Part shown: one piece after another, positions 12,901 through 24,637 of the stretch | Layout of the letters: each line of letters opens with the position of its first letter | Position numbering within the stretch: position 1 is the stretch's first letter | NCBI RefSeq assembly: GCF_000208745.1 | Contig: NC_030858.1 | Location: 3,702,062 to 3,766,061, forward strand | Direction of reading: 5' to 3' | DNA length: 64,000 nt | Origin: Theobroma cacao | Taxonomy: Eukaryota; Streptophyta; Magnoliopsida; Malvales; Malvaceae | The notes under the pieces: model-generated | The model's database searches: none | Told to the model about the DNA's origin: nothing | Seen by the model: only the letters and a program-made list of their open reading frames with translations | Translations under genes and position numbers: made by a program

Positions 12901-14174
12901 TGGTTTCTTATCTTGAATGAGGCCAATGGCCATGGTGAACCCTCTATTTTACTGTTTTCCCTTCTTTCCTTGTTGAGCAGAGAGTGGTGGATGTGCTCCA
13001 AATCAAGTTTTCTGTATCTTATTTATTTGTTTGCCTCTGATTTTTCCTTGTAATTTGGATGTGCAGGCTTAGCAGATGGAATCATACCAAAATATTTTCT
13101 GATTTTGGTGATGATGATGCAGATGATAGTGATGGAGAGATGGCTTCTGGCCGACAGAGTAAAGGTTCCTCAAGATTAAAATCAAAAGCATCTTCACCGC
13201 GGTCAGTGGACACCTGATCTTTGTTTTGTATATTAATTATGGATTATTAGTTCTAGTGCATTTGAAGTAGTCTGATTGATGTGATCCCGTATTTCGATAT
13301 CTATCAATTATGTTTGGTTGTTGACTTATTCAAATGGTGTTGAAACTTCAAAGAGATGTACATTTTCTCATGATTAAATCATCAGCAGCTTTACTTCTGG
13401 GTGTGTTAAGAATACGAGGTAAAAATTGCAAGAGGTGGGCTGGGTGTTGGTGTTTACTTGAGGAAGTGGACAGTGGAGGGTTGATTTATTAGTCATCTGG
13501 TGTAGAGCATAGGTTCACAGTCTAGTATCCTTAGTGTTTTCCTCGTTAATTTTTTAAGCTGATACGGTTTCACCTTTTGCTTTAGGTCCAAGAAAACACG
13601 GAAAGCAGATAAGAGCTTGCCTGAAGACTTGTTTGACCAGTTCGAAGATGAGCCACTAGACTTGCTTGATCAGCATAAAACAAGATCAGCACTGCGATCA
13701 TCTTCACATCTCAAGCGGAAGCAAGATTCTGATGATGAGCCGGAGTTTGACCCTGATGGGCGTTTGATAATTCATGAAAGAGGGAAGCCAAAGAAGAAGG
13801 TTCCACCCTCTGACCCTGATTCAGATGCAAGGAGTGAAGCACGAAGTCATTTTTCTGTTGGCTCTTCAAGGAACACCCAGAAGCGAAGGAAAACATCAGA
13901 CTCTGGATGGGCATACACCGGAAACGAGTATGCTAGCAAGAAGGCCGGTGGGGATGTGAAAAAGAAGGATAAGCTTGAACCATATGCATACTGGCCTCTT
14001 GATCGCAAGATGATGAGCCGTAGGCCAGAACATCGGGCAGCTGCTAGGAAGGGCATGGCAAGTGTGGTGAAAATGACAAAAAAGCTTGAAGGTAAGAGTG
14101 CCTCAAATGCACTCTCTGTCAAGTTCATGAAGTTTAAGAAGGCTCAAAAGAAAGGTGGCAAAAGGAAAAGGTGA
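6902..14174 (+). CDS. RRP12: RRP12-like protein (pre-rRNA processing and ribosome subunit export)
   Basis: Eighteen exons: 6902-7402, 7491-8007, 8097-8354, 8451-8542, 8877-9086, 9160-9564, 9856-10034, 10127-10220, 10343-10399, 10564-10698, 10820-10891, 11093-11197, 11648-11809, 11925-12053, 12425-12526, 12614-12693, 13067-13201, 13586-14174. All junctions are GT-AG and frames join into 1273 residues, close to my memory of the Arabidopsis RRP12-like protein (about 1280). The product is a HEAT-repeat nucleolar protein; yeast Rrp12 acts in 18S rRNA maturation and 40S/60S export. The NUC173 region lies roughly at residues 330-560. The C-terminal 240 residues are acidic then strongly basic, ending KKGGKRKR, a nuclear signal. 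I chose ATG 6902 (MEGIDMEGPDLFPD); an in-frame ATG at 6767 would add 45 atypical residues and overlaps the telo-box leader. Individual small exons could be off by a few bases. Confidence 0.93.
11186..11600 (+). repeat. Degenerate duplications of an exon end inside RRP12 intron 12
   Basis: The stretch beginning at the end of exon 12 (GACCTGTTTAATATGGTAT, 11186 onward) is copied in degenerate form from about 11320 (AACCTGTTTAATATGCTAT), including the downstream matching ATAGATAGAGTTGTTAC/ACATAAAGCTGTTGCC part. A further copy follows: 11461-11507 matches 11555-11600 with a 94-base offset. The copied exon end is not usable as an exon because the frame and the donor have decayed. Confidence 0.65.
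11821..11842 (+). repeat. (CT)n microsatellite in RRP12 intron 13
   Basis: CT dinucleotide run just after the exon 13 donor at 11810. It is intronic and pyrimidine-rich, so it could vary between individuals without changing the protein. Confidence 0.9.
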
Positions 14175-15717
14175 CCATATGCATTGGTCCTTTTGGCCTA
14201 GTCTAGAAAAGTTTTTCAATCGCTTGTATTAGAACTACAGGCCAAAATTTTGGTAGTGATTTGTTGAATTTGGATTGTGTCATCGTGTGTATATAATTAC
14301 AGTGTCAGCTCGTTAAAATGCTGATGTTGCTGATTGATCCATTTTTCTTACTATGATGAGCAAGATTGAAAAATGAGTGGAAAAGAGGAAGATTGTTTCT
14401 ACATGATATTTGGTAGGATTCAAAAATGACAGAAGAAAAAAGAAAATTCTGTAATATAATAGTGATACTCCTCGAAAATAGATATTGAAGGACGTATTCT
14501 TTAAAATACTATGTTTAATTCCCATAAATTATATATTTTTCCTTCAATTTTGAGAATTTTGAATAATGTTATGATAAATAAAAAGGGAGGTCTCATGTAT
14601 AGTTGATCTTTACTACTTTTGATGATCTGTGGTAACAGATAAAAGTTGTTAGTATTCATTCTTATTATTACATTTTTAACACAACACAAACAAGACAGGA
14701 TCATGTTTTGGGTCACGGTATTCTCCACATGTTTAAAGAGGTAGGGGATAAGGTAAAACCAGTTTGGTCATTGGTGTTTGTTATGAACTAGAAAGGATCC
14801 AATGAACCCGAGCATGATCATGTCAACTATTTGTCTGGTTTGTCCAACAAATCTCATTGTGCCTCGAGAGCAAAGGCATTGCTTAGAGAAGAGTTTCAAG
14901 ACCCATTTCAAAGTTTTTGTTCAAGAATATATAATAATGACTTACAGCATAGAAATTCCATTTTCCTTTTGCTTTTACTTTGTTTCTCCACTACCAAACG
15001 AAGGTGAAAGCATAGTTGTTTCCTTCCTAAACTCCAGACCCAATGTTTTCCTTCCCGTCTGGGTGTTGAGGAATGTATCATATGCATAAATAGACAGGCA
15101 ACTTGCGTTTTTTCTTCCAATGGCAGGTGAATAAAAAAGAAGAAAAGGCGGGAAGAAAACAGGCTTCCATGAACATAAAAAATCATAAACCACCACTCTA
15201 CAAGTGTAACCTGGGCATCTGCCACCTCAAAATTCATTACAAATTGACTATCAGAAACAACTGATCAGCCATTTTCTTGTACACGAAAACAAAAATTACG
15301 AGACCAGAACTACATCTACTGGTGGTTCAATGGCCCAATGCAACTAAAAAGACTAAAAGCTCCATTGTAGCTAATTTAAGAGAAGGATGAAATCTTCAAA
15401 AACAACAGCGGCATGGTTAACTCTGAACTTCCTCCCTAAATAGAGCCATACAGCCAGGTCTTTTCTAAAGCTCCCTTGTCTGGCCACCATTCTTCGTATG
15501 ATAACCCTTTTCAAGTGATCTTCGTCTACAGAGGAGATTTGCTGGGTACTCTGCACGATGTGGCTGACCTGTTAACAGTTACCTACCCAAAATATTATGA
15601 ACCAGCAGGTGTTATTGTTGTTATATACATCAGTATTTAAAGTTTCTTCCTTAAATGAGTTTGCGTACCTTGGGCGGAATCAAAGAGTACACTGGAAGAG
15701 CAATGCTTGAACTATTT
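14175..15717. other. Convergent intergenic region between RRP12 and KASII
   Basis: The two genes point towards each other and their stop codons are 1.54 kb apart, so this stretch should hold both 3' UTRs and polyadenylation sites. Minus-strand sequence just beyond the KASII stop is less AT-rich and may be a long, possibly spliced, 3' UTR reaching towards 15100-15300. Open frames here (14313-14728, 14802-15237, 15371-15556) have no recognisable family. Confidence 0.55.
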
Positions 15718-18700
15718 TCACTTGAGTGGAGCAAAAATGATAGAGGAGTTGTGGCCGCCAAACCCAAAAGAATTAGACAATGCTGCCTTCACATTCAATC
15801 TTTCTTTCTTTGGCCCCACAAGCACATTTGTGTCCTGAATAGATGTGTCGTAACATAAGATAGTCTCATTGCCAAATTGAGGGAAACAAAAGAACATTAA
15901 ATTCTATTTAAAAAGAAGAAAAAACAGTTGCAAAGCATAACTTTCAAAAGAAAAAAGAGGGTTGGAGGGGGGATCAATATACCACTCCTTCATCTGGGCT
16001 TTCCAGGTTGACATTAGGATGAACCCAACCAGTCCGTATTGCCTACAATGAATAGACATTACTATGTCAATTCTCAGGTGTCAAAAAAGGAAACTGAACA
16101 TGGTAATTGCAAGTCTTTTATATGTAATCATACAATGTAGACACAAAACAGAAAAGAGAGGAAGTGGGGAGAGCAATTATAGTCTTCTAGTAGAACAGAT
16201 ACAAACAACAAAAAATCCAGCATTACAAAATACATCCATGAAATCTGTTTTCTAAATCCAAAATAAAAGCATAACCAAATCTCTAAATTGCTTACCTGTA
16301 TTGCTGCGACTGCTTCCACAGCACCGGCAGCTCCAAGTAGGTGACCAATCATTGACTTTGTAGAGTTCACTCTTAACTGCAATAATCCGAGATCTTATCA
16401 ATAATCACAATGCAGAAATATGAGAAACAAATTATGCATAAAGATCTAGGTATTTGAGAAAAATATGCAAAATTACCTCAGGATTCTTTCCAAAACAATG
16501 CATGAGAGCCTGATACTCTTTAATGTCTCCAGCTGGTGTAGATGTAGCATGGGCATTAATGTAATTTATGTCTTCCTTGGATACTCCAGACTGAGCCAAG
16601 GCCTTCTCCATGCAGAGAATGACACCAACTCCTATTTTTAGATTTCACAAGATGGATGTTAGTTTAATCTTTCACACGGTAGCATATGCTGATGCAGAAG
16701 AAACACGTAAATACCACTAATGCCATTTTTGCGAGGCATCATGATCGCTGGGAATATTCGAAGGAAGAGGCATAGGTTTTAATCTCAAGATATTTATTCT
16801 GCTTAACCAGTAGTGAGAATGAAAACAATTTAAAACCCTAATAGCATCTCTACCTAACATCAAGACATGTACTCTATTAAGTATCTCTCTCTAACATCAA
16901 GATATATTTACCACTGAAATCATTGTCTGACAGAACAAGCAACAAATTATGAGCAGCCAATTAAGAGGAAAAATTAAGCTTCCAGGTCCATCTTTAGAAA
17001 TAAGTAAAGGCATACCTATGTGCCTAAAAACCAAAGTAAGCTGCTGACTGCTTAAATAGATACAAGTTGTGGCCATGTCTTTGTGGTACTGCCACCACAA
17101 ATAGCTAAATCACCTATGTAAATATGAGTGTAACAAATTTGAAACAATAGATCAAGATTTTGATTAAGGTTCCTCTTAACTCTTTTATACAGAATTATTC
17201 TCATAAAATTATCTACAATACTATTCTCACCAACAAAAACCTCTGCAATGAAATACCAGATAGACAAAATTGGGATTATATAGTAATAAAGACTCGTCTC
17301 ATTACCATCAGGATGTGGCTCAGTCATATGATAAGCATCACAAGTGAAGCTTCCACCCAGAAATTCTGCATAGATGGTTGCACCTCTCCTCTGCCAAAAG
17401 AAAAAAAAAGCCTTTGTAATTTTCCCTTTTAAGAAGGAAAGTAATATACACATCCAGTAACTTCATCACAAACTACTAAGTGCAAATCTATGGCTTAGAA
17501 CATGGCTTTGTAGGGTTAAAGCAAGTGTACCTTAGCATGCTCCAATTCTTCTAAAAGCAGAACCCCAGCACCTTCCCCCATGACAAATCCATCACGATTC
17601 TGTACAAAAATTAGAGCCACTATCCAGGTAAATAACATACATGAAGCAGACCAAGTAAAATTATGTGCATTCAGTAACGGACTTTGATTAGAAAATACTT
17701 TATAAATACATGGAGTAACTTGTCAAAAGTACCATGTGAAGATGCATAACTTACTCATTGTGACCTAAAGAGTTACAAGACATGACAACTAAAGAGGTAG
17801 ACCACGTTTCTCATAACAAAATAACCAGGTTGCTTATTCAAATGATAAAAATAGTTATCATTAGTTTCCACCAAGTTTACTTCTTTAACTCATTCTCATT
17901 TTTACCGCTTTTGTTATAGAACATGCAGATAGAAACCACTGCAAAAAAAAAAAGTTCTGGGAGCTCAAGAGTTATTGAAACATTACAACATCCCAAGGGC
18001 GTGAAGCTTTGGTAGGATCATTGTTCCTCTGCGAGAGTGCTTTGCATGCCACAAATCCTCCCAACCCTGTATCAAGAAACACAAAATACAGTACGTCATG
18101 ATGTAATAAGTGGAAAGATTATAAAATGATGTCAAATAAGAAAGCAAGAAAGAGATACCAATGGGTATAATTGCCGCATCAGAGCCACCACAAAGCATCA
18201 CATCCTGCAATATTTTTCAAATATCTCAGATATAGTGTAATCAAATTATACCATATTATGATGGATGTTTTTCTTCGCTCAACTTACAGCTTCGCCTCTA
18301 ATGATGTGGTTTGCAGCATTTAATATACAAAAGTTGCTTGTAGCACATGCAGTGGAGATTGAATAGTTAGGACCCATCCATCCCTGAAGAAATTATCAGT
18401 TTAAAGCTTGAAGTGCAAATTTCAACATCCATCAAGGTGCATCTTAGCATTGCATAATCTAAAAGTAAGCTAACCAAATCCATTGCAAGCATCGCAGAAC
18501 CCATATTTGTAGTAGCAAATGGTACGCAGAAAGGATTCATCTTCTTGTATGAGATCCTCAAAGCTTCAATTGCATCATTGAAAACCTGTTAATCCACAAA
18601 CCACCTAGATAAATCAACGGATAGACAAAGGAAAACTACATTGCAAAAACAGTTTGTTTTAATCCAGTTTGAAGGTCATAAGGCCCTCATGCCTGGTGCT

Positions 18701-20940
18701 ATATACTACACTGGTTTCAATTTCTAGCAAAAGAGTTTACATTATTGAGGCTGGCTATAAATTCTAAGATAGTATTACAAAACCTGTACCGCTCTCATTT
18801 TAGTGTATGCAAGTAAAAATGGTCTGGTTTCCATTTGTAGCAAAAGAGTTTACATTATTGAGGCTGGCTATAAATTCTAAGATAGTATTACAAAACTGTA
18901 CTGGCCTCATTTTAGTGTATGCAAGTAACAATGGTCAGCATGTTCTGTTGTATAAAACCATGTACCCCGGAGTGTTATCTTCTATTTTGCATCAAGTTTA
19001 ATATTGACTGATAGAAGTGTTTGTCAGCTCTTTTCTTCTTTCCAAGCATTCCTCACCTTTATTAAATAAAGGGATATGAACAATAGACTGCCGAATTTAC
19101 CTTCATGCCACCCATTGCTGAACCAATCAAAACTCCACATTTCGTTTTATCTAGCTCCTCCATGACATCTTCAGTTACTCCACCATCTTCCAATGCTTTC
19201 TTACCCGCAGTAAGCATATAAAGCATGAATTTGTCCATCCTCTTGGAAAGTTTCGGTGCAACCCAACCGTCAGTTGAGAAGGATTTTATCTCTCCAGCAA
19301 TTCTCTGGAGAGAAAACAGGAGTACTAAGAACAAGCACTAGTGCAAACAACATCAGACAAGAGATCTCTAAAACAACTTACAGATGGAAACTGGGCACAG
19401 TCAAAAGTCTCAATTTCACTTATACCACTTGCACCCTCAAGCAAATTGTTGTAGAAGACATCAGGGTCATGTCCAAGTGGAGTTTCCACACCCATCCCTG
19501 TCACAACAACTCGTCTTTGCTTAGTAGGAGGTTTCTTCTTTGTTGTGATTTCTCTTGTGGGTTGCACAGCTACAGCCATGGCTTCTCCTAAGTTTTTAAA
19601 TAAATTAACCGACAAATTGCAAGTAAATTTAACTGGTAACTTAATGAAATTCAGTGCATGCATAAAACTTTTTTCTCTATCACCATCATTTAGCAGATAA
19701 AATACAAACTTAAACAACAAATCACATAGGCAAAGAAAAGCAAGAAATTTAGTACGCACAAACAAACATATTCCTATTTTATATCGAAGGTGGCAGCAAA
19801 CCCATGAAAAGACTATTATAAGATGCTCATCAAGATAAGACATTAAATACTACTAGCCTACCCCAACTTGCCAGAGGTAAAAGAAAGACAGAGGGGGAGG
19901 GAAGGAGGGAGTGAGAGAGAGAGAGAAAATCTCTGACATTTATAATTTAATGATTATTATATAGTCTGCAGAGGCAGAATCAATTTATGCACATGTATCA
20001 CCTGTTTCTATTAAAACTGGATTTTTTGCTCAATCTATTGAAACTAGATTATCCGAGGCAAAATGATTTGCCATCATCGTAGAGCTAATAGCAACTTAAA
20101 TTCAACTACACTTCTAACTCTTAATTAATTTGTATGTTTTATAATAACAAAAAATCCTTGGTATAGCTCTCTTAATTATGATCAAGGTACCAAATTATAA
20201 AAAATCTCATATCTTTACATTCAATTTTTTTTTTCATTTTCATATCCAAATTTGCTTTGAAGCAAAGCAATTAAAGAAAGGGCGAATTTAAAAAAGAACA
20301 AACACAAACGCATACTTCTCTAAAATGGGTCAAATTCCAAATAACAAAAGAAAGTAAGATCATGCGTAAAGAAGACTAAACCTTTGTCAGATATTAAACA
20401 AATCAAAACAGGTGAAAAATAGAACAGAACAGAGCAGAAAAGAAAAAAAAAACCAGATTTGACAAGGCAGCAAAAACCAACATTCCTTTTCCCAATTGAA
20501 TAAAACAAGATGCTAAAATTACCAGAATGGACAGCTCCTCGATTAAGTCTTCGGTGCTTGCGATTGTTATTGAAGGGAATATTTTTGGATCCAAAGAAAG
20601 AAGAAAAGCTTCCATTTTGACCAAAAAGGCTACCATTTTTGGAGGAATAGTAGTCATTACAGGGCTCAAAAGCCAAGCAGGAAGCCATCAAGCCTTGAAT
20701 GCTGGATCCACAAAACGACGAAATCAAGCCCCCGTTTCTGTTGCTGGTTGAGCTGCCACAACATTGAGAAATAAGAGCTTTCCTTCTATTACGAGCCCAC
20801 CGGCCAAGTCTCTTAGAAGAAGAAGAAGAGGCTGGCGAGTGGAGCATTGGAGACTGTGACTGGTCTTTCCCACACGTGACCGACATGCAAGCAGCCACCA
20901 GCCACGTGCATAGCGGACTAGCCAGCGATGAAGATGCCAT
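15718..20940 (-). CDS. KAS2: 3-oxoacyl-[acyl-carrier-protein] synthase II, chloroplastic (KASII)
   Basis: Thirteen exons in transcription order: 20940-20523, 19587-19382, 19304-19101, 18585-18475, 18383-18288, 18204-18159, 18066-17987, 17599-17531, 17390-17306, 16631-16477, 16376-16296, 16042-15983, 15834-15718. They join in frame to 575 residues. The enzyme condenses palmitoyl-ACP with malonyl-ACP, the step towards stearate and C18 fatty acids in plastids. Exon 1 and the start of exon 2 encode a Ser/Arg/Asn-rich transit region of about 160 residues; the core begins near [10 protein letters not shown] (residue 163). The catalytic triad is visible: Cys326 in STACATSN, His466 in [11 protein letters not shown] and His502 in [14 protein letters not shown]. 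The C-terminal glycine-rich loop [10 protein letters not shown] is present, and the protein ends APLK. Strong match to the plant KASII/FAB1 family rather than KASI, judged by the long N-terminal region and the sequence as remembered. Nothing appears broken. Confidence 0.95.
18711..18936. repeat. 113-base tandem duplication in a KASII intron
   Basis: 18711-18823 is repeated almost exactly at 18824-18936, with a few substitutions and one single-base deletion. It lies in the intron between exons 3 and 4. High similarity suggests a recent duplication. No coding content or splice signal within it is used in the gene model. Confidence 0.9.
19876..19929. repeat. Purine-rich tract with (GA)n microsatellite in KASII intron 1
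   Basis: Plus-strand AG-rich tract ending in about seven GA units (19913-19926). On the transcribed strand this is a CT-rich run within the 935-base first intron. Confidence 0.85.
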
Positions 20941-21086
20941 CCCAAAAACAAAACCAAAAACACAGAAAAACTGATAATATAAAGAGTAGAAAAATCTGGG
21001 TTTGGATAAAGATGGATTCTTTATGTGAGGTTATTAAAAATCTAGCAATCCATCAATCCCAAAAACCAGAAAAAAAATAGTTAAGA

Positions 21087-21130
21087 AAAACCGAAGATGA
21101 AGATGAAGAAGAAGCAGAAGAAACGGTCAG
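21087..21130 (-). promoter_or_regulatory. CT-rich leader segment upstream of KASII
   Basis: On the minus strand this is a run of CTT/TTC units about 150 bases upstream of the KASII ATG. CTT-rich stretches are common near plant transcription starts and in 5' leaders. No clear TATA box was found, so the start site stays undefined. Confidence 0.35.
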
Positions 21131-21299
21131 TTGCATTCGACACTTGGAAGAGAGCTTTGTATCTGGGCAATCTCAGTCGTCTCCTTTAGCATAAAAGACT
21201 GCCAAGCACTTCTTCTTTCTCTCTGTCTCTCCCTCTTTAATTTTTATTTTAATTAATTTATTTATTTTCTCTTAAGAGAGAGCTTCGATTGAAGAGAAA

Positions 21300-22825
21300 C
21301 AAAACAAAGCAAAAAAAGATGCGAAAAATAGAGCAGCGAAAAAACAAGGATCTATGACCAGAATAAATATTTTCAATTTATCACCACGAAGTAAAATTAA
21401 AAATATATTTATAAATTTTTTTTATTTATGAAATGACTCTTTTGCCCATCTGATTCACATGTTAAACGACGGATATGCTCGTGTTTTGTTTTATGTTAAT
21501 GGTCGCATCAACTTTTTTAAAACGTTATTTATTTTCCATTTAAAACCTTTCGTTTTCATTTATTAATAATTAATATTTAATTATAATCATTTGATTTACT
21601 GCTCCTGTAAAACTTTTGACCTTTCGGTTAGCTTCTTCTGTTGATGGAACCAAAAATTGGGAGCAGATTTCATTAGCACAAAAGAATATTCAGTTATTCC
21701 TTCAGCATATGAGTAAAAAATAAACGTCGAACATATCGAACCCTAAATACCCAGAAATTTATTTAAATTTTTAATTTCAATTTGTTCGAGCTTTAATTAA
21801 TTGTTGTAATGATTTAAGTAGTAATGTTTGGAGCAGTGAAAATCTGGCATCAGCCCAGGAACGAGAGATGGAAAGAAGCCAAGAGTTTTGTTTTGTTGGT
21901 GACATGTCACCCAACTGATCTGATACGTCATTTCCTCTTCCACTTTCAATTTCAGACTCTTCCTTTGTTCTCCCCCATCACTTCAGGTTGACTTTCACCT
22001 ATTTCCTTAGGCTGGATTTTTTTTTTTCTAAAATTATTTTTTTAAAAAAATTGGGTATTTAAAATCAATATTAATAAAAAGGTAAAATATTAAATAGTCA
22101 GAAAAAACAATAACTTGTAGATATATCTAAATTTCCCCCCACTACCTTGTTCTTTTATTATCTCCGTTAATTTTAAGTCCTTTTCCATCCCCAACAAAAG
22201 CAAATATTTGACTCTTTTCATCATTTGATGTCCTATATTTGACTCTTTTTGGAAAAATCGAACCTTAATTGAATTAATCCGTTGTTATTTAATGTCAATA
22301 TTAATAATCATAATACCTGAATTGCATTGCGGTCTACGATTCCAGCCCTCAAAATATGTTTTGTTTTCTTGAAGAGCAGAGATCCCAACGACCACTCTAC
22401 AACCAAGTCTACACACTCAATTCTCGCATTTGACAAAATATGGTATAAATCCATTTAATCAGATTGTTATTTCACCAAAAACAGCTCTTATAATTTTACA
22501 TCTTACAGTTCTATTTTTTCTTTGGTTGATGAAGAAAAAGAAATGAAAAACTTAGGCCAATCGCCAATATATGATGATGATGATCCATTTTAAAATTAAA
22601 CTTGTACAAAATGATTAACAAGAGCTAATTAAATGTATGATATATGGGGAGTAATAAAATGATGTTGATGCCGATTTGCTCTAAGATTTTTTGGCGGTTG
22701 ATAATAATTAATTTTTGGACAATATGTTTCAATACGGTGGTCATGTATAGTGATGTGTTCCATGCTTCCAACTATGTGGAAATCAAAATTGACATTGGAA
22801 ATTTTTTGTTGACTAAATTTTAGCA
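21300..22825. other. Intergenic AT-rich sequence, no gene
   Basis: Upstream side of KASII. It contains homopolymeric A and T runs and no supported open frame or repeat boundary. Confidence 0.6.
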
Positions 22826-23340
22826 AGAGGTTAATATCATGGATCTCACATCAATAAGAGACGTGATAAATGTTGAATATATAAATATGGATCTTCTATC
22901 ATCTATAGACATATTTTTTGAGTAAAAATGTAGACTCGTGATTTATAGATTTACTTAAGCCTACTCTCACATTAATAAAAAACGATGTGAGTTTTAAATA
23001 TATAAACATCGACCTTTCACTATTTATTAGGCATGTCTTTTGGTTTGGGAACGTGAGTGAGTACAAGGTTCGACTTAAATCCCAATCCGTGACATTAATT
23101 CATCCCTATCATTTAACTCTCTTTAGATGTAATTTATGCAAAATTTGACTTAAGTTCTAATCCGTGACATTAACTAATCTCTATTGTTACGGTTCTTACG
23201 TGGACATGAATCTCACATCATTGAGATAATACTCATAACGAGTAAAGTCGCAAAGTTCCACATTAAAGAGAAACTCCCAATGGGGAGTAAATGTGGATGT
23301 CATGGTCTTAAAAATGGGTGCCATTAATTCACATTAGCTA
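22826..23340. repeat. Degenerate copies of the adjacent repeat modules
   Basis: This stretch shares strings with the duplicated block that follows: the phrase around AATCCGTGACATTAA occurs twice (about 23085 and 23159), and 23170-23340 resembles 23545-23780 (CTCACAT, TTGAGATAAT, GTAAAG/GTATAGCC, CACATT-AAGAGAAACTC, GATGTCATG). It looks like older, more decayed copies of the same repeat family. Confidence 0.6.
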
Positions 23341-24637
23341 TGTACTCGAGTGATACTGGACATATAAGGATTTACCCTGCTTTTAACTTGTGACGCACCT
23401 TTTATGAGACAAAACCGTGAGGTCAGTGAGCCAAAGTGGATAATACCTCACAGGGGTTGGTGTGGACCGTGACAATTGTATTAGAATAGACTTTGAGTAC
23501 TAATAATGTGTCATTGATGACAGTGGACTTTTATTGAAGTGGATAAGGATGTCACGATTCTTGCGTAAATGTAAATCTCACATAATTGAGATAATGCTCT
23601 CGGCAAGTATAGCCACAAAGTCCTACATTGAAGAGAAACTCCTCGCAGGAGTAAGATAATGCTCTTAGTGAGTAGAGCCACAAAGTCTCACATTGAAGAG
23701 AAACTTTGAAGAGTAAGGGTAGATGTCATGATTCTAGAGACGGGAGACATGAATCTCACATTGACTATGTAATAGAGTGATACTAGGCATATAACGGTTG
23801 ACACCACCTTTAACTTGTAAGGCATATTTTGTGAGATAAAACCGTGAGGTCAACTGGCCAAAATAGACAATACCTCATGAAAGTTGGTGTGGACCGTGGC
23901 ACCTATCATCTAACTCTCTTTAGACAAAACCGTGAGGCCAACAGACCAAAGTAGACAATACCTCATAAATGTTGGTGTGGATCGTGACACTTATCATCTA
24001 ACTCTCTTTAGATGCAATTTTCAATTATGTTGTTTCATAATCTTTTGGCCCTTATTTGTGGATATTTATGAAATTTTCTTTTTAATAAGATAAGGGAAAA
24101 TAATTGTTAAATTAATATTGATTATAATTTTTTTATATAAACATTAATATATGTTATTTTTCTCATTTTTATAATGTTAAAAAAACAACTCTTATTGTAT
24201 CTTTTACTCACAACTTCTTAAATTTCCTTTGATAGTCTCATCAAAATTTTCTTTAATTGATTAACAAAATGAAAAAAGATAAGATCAATTATGATCTTTG
24301 CTACATTCAACTCGATCAAAACTTAATCATTAAAGTAAAATATAAAATTAAAAAAAATCAAGATTTGAATATATTCTTTAAGGTTAAGACCTCATTCCAC
24401 ACATCAATGAAATTCTTTACAATGATGGTTGTATTGGTGAAATTTAATCAAGGATGAAATTAATGTGTTCAACAAAACTAGTAATTACGATATGATAAGA
24501 AGAAAAATTGACTATTAAAAACATTAAGTAAAAATTGAGTATATTTATAATTTCACAATATTTGAAATTTAAATCCTAAACAAAATCAATGAAATAATAA
24601 AATAATAATAATAATAATAATAATAATATATTTACTC
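23341..24637. repeat. 1.3 kb tandem duplication, copy 1
   Basis: Starts TGTACTCGAGTGATACTGG and ends in an (AAT)n run at about 24595-24630. It is 1297 bases long and followed directly by copy 2. Inside are three versions of a module containing (A)CCGTGAGG, then CCAAA, then AATACCTCA, then GTTGGTGTGGA(C/T)CGTG, at about 23414, 23841 and 23928. The family is unidentified. Non-autonomous LTR-derived sequence is one possibility, but no primer-binding site, polypurine tract or coding domain was seen. Confidence 0.85.

Noticed and set aside
18711..18936. CRISPR-like direct repeats
   Set aside because: Only two adjacent copies without spacers, inside an intron of a nuclear plant gene.
23060..23100. 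tRNA-like T-loop string GGTTCGACTTAAATCCC
   Set aside because: No matching acceptor stem, D-arm or A-box at tRNA spacing could be found.
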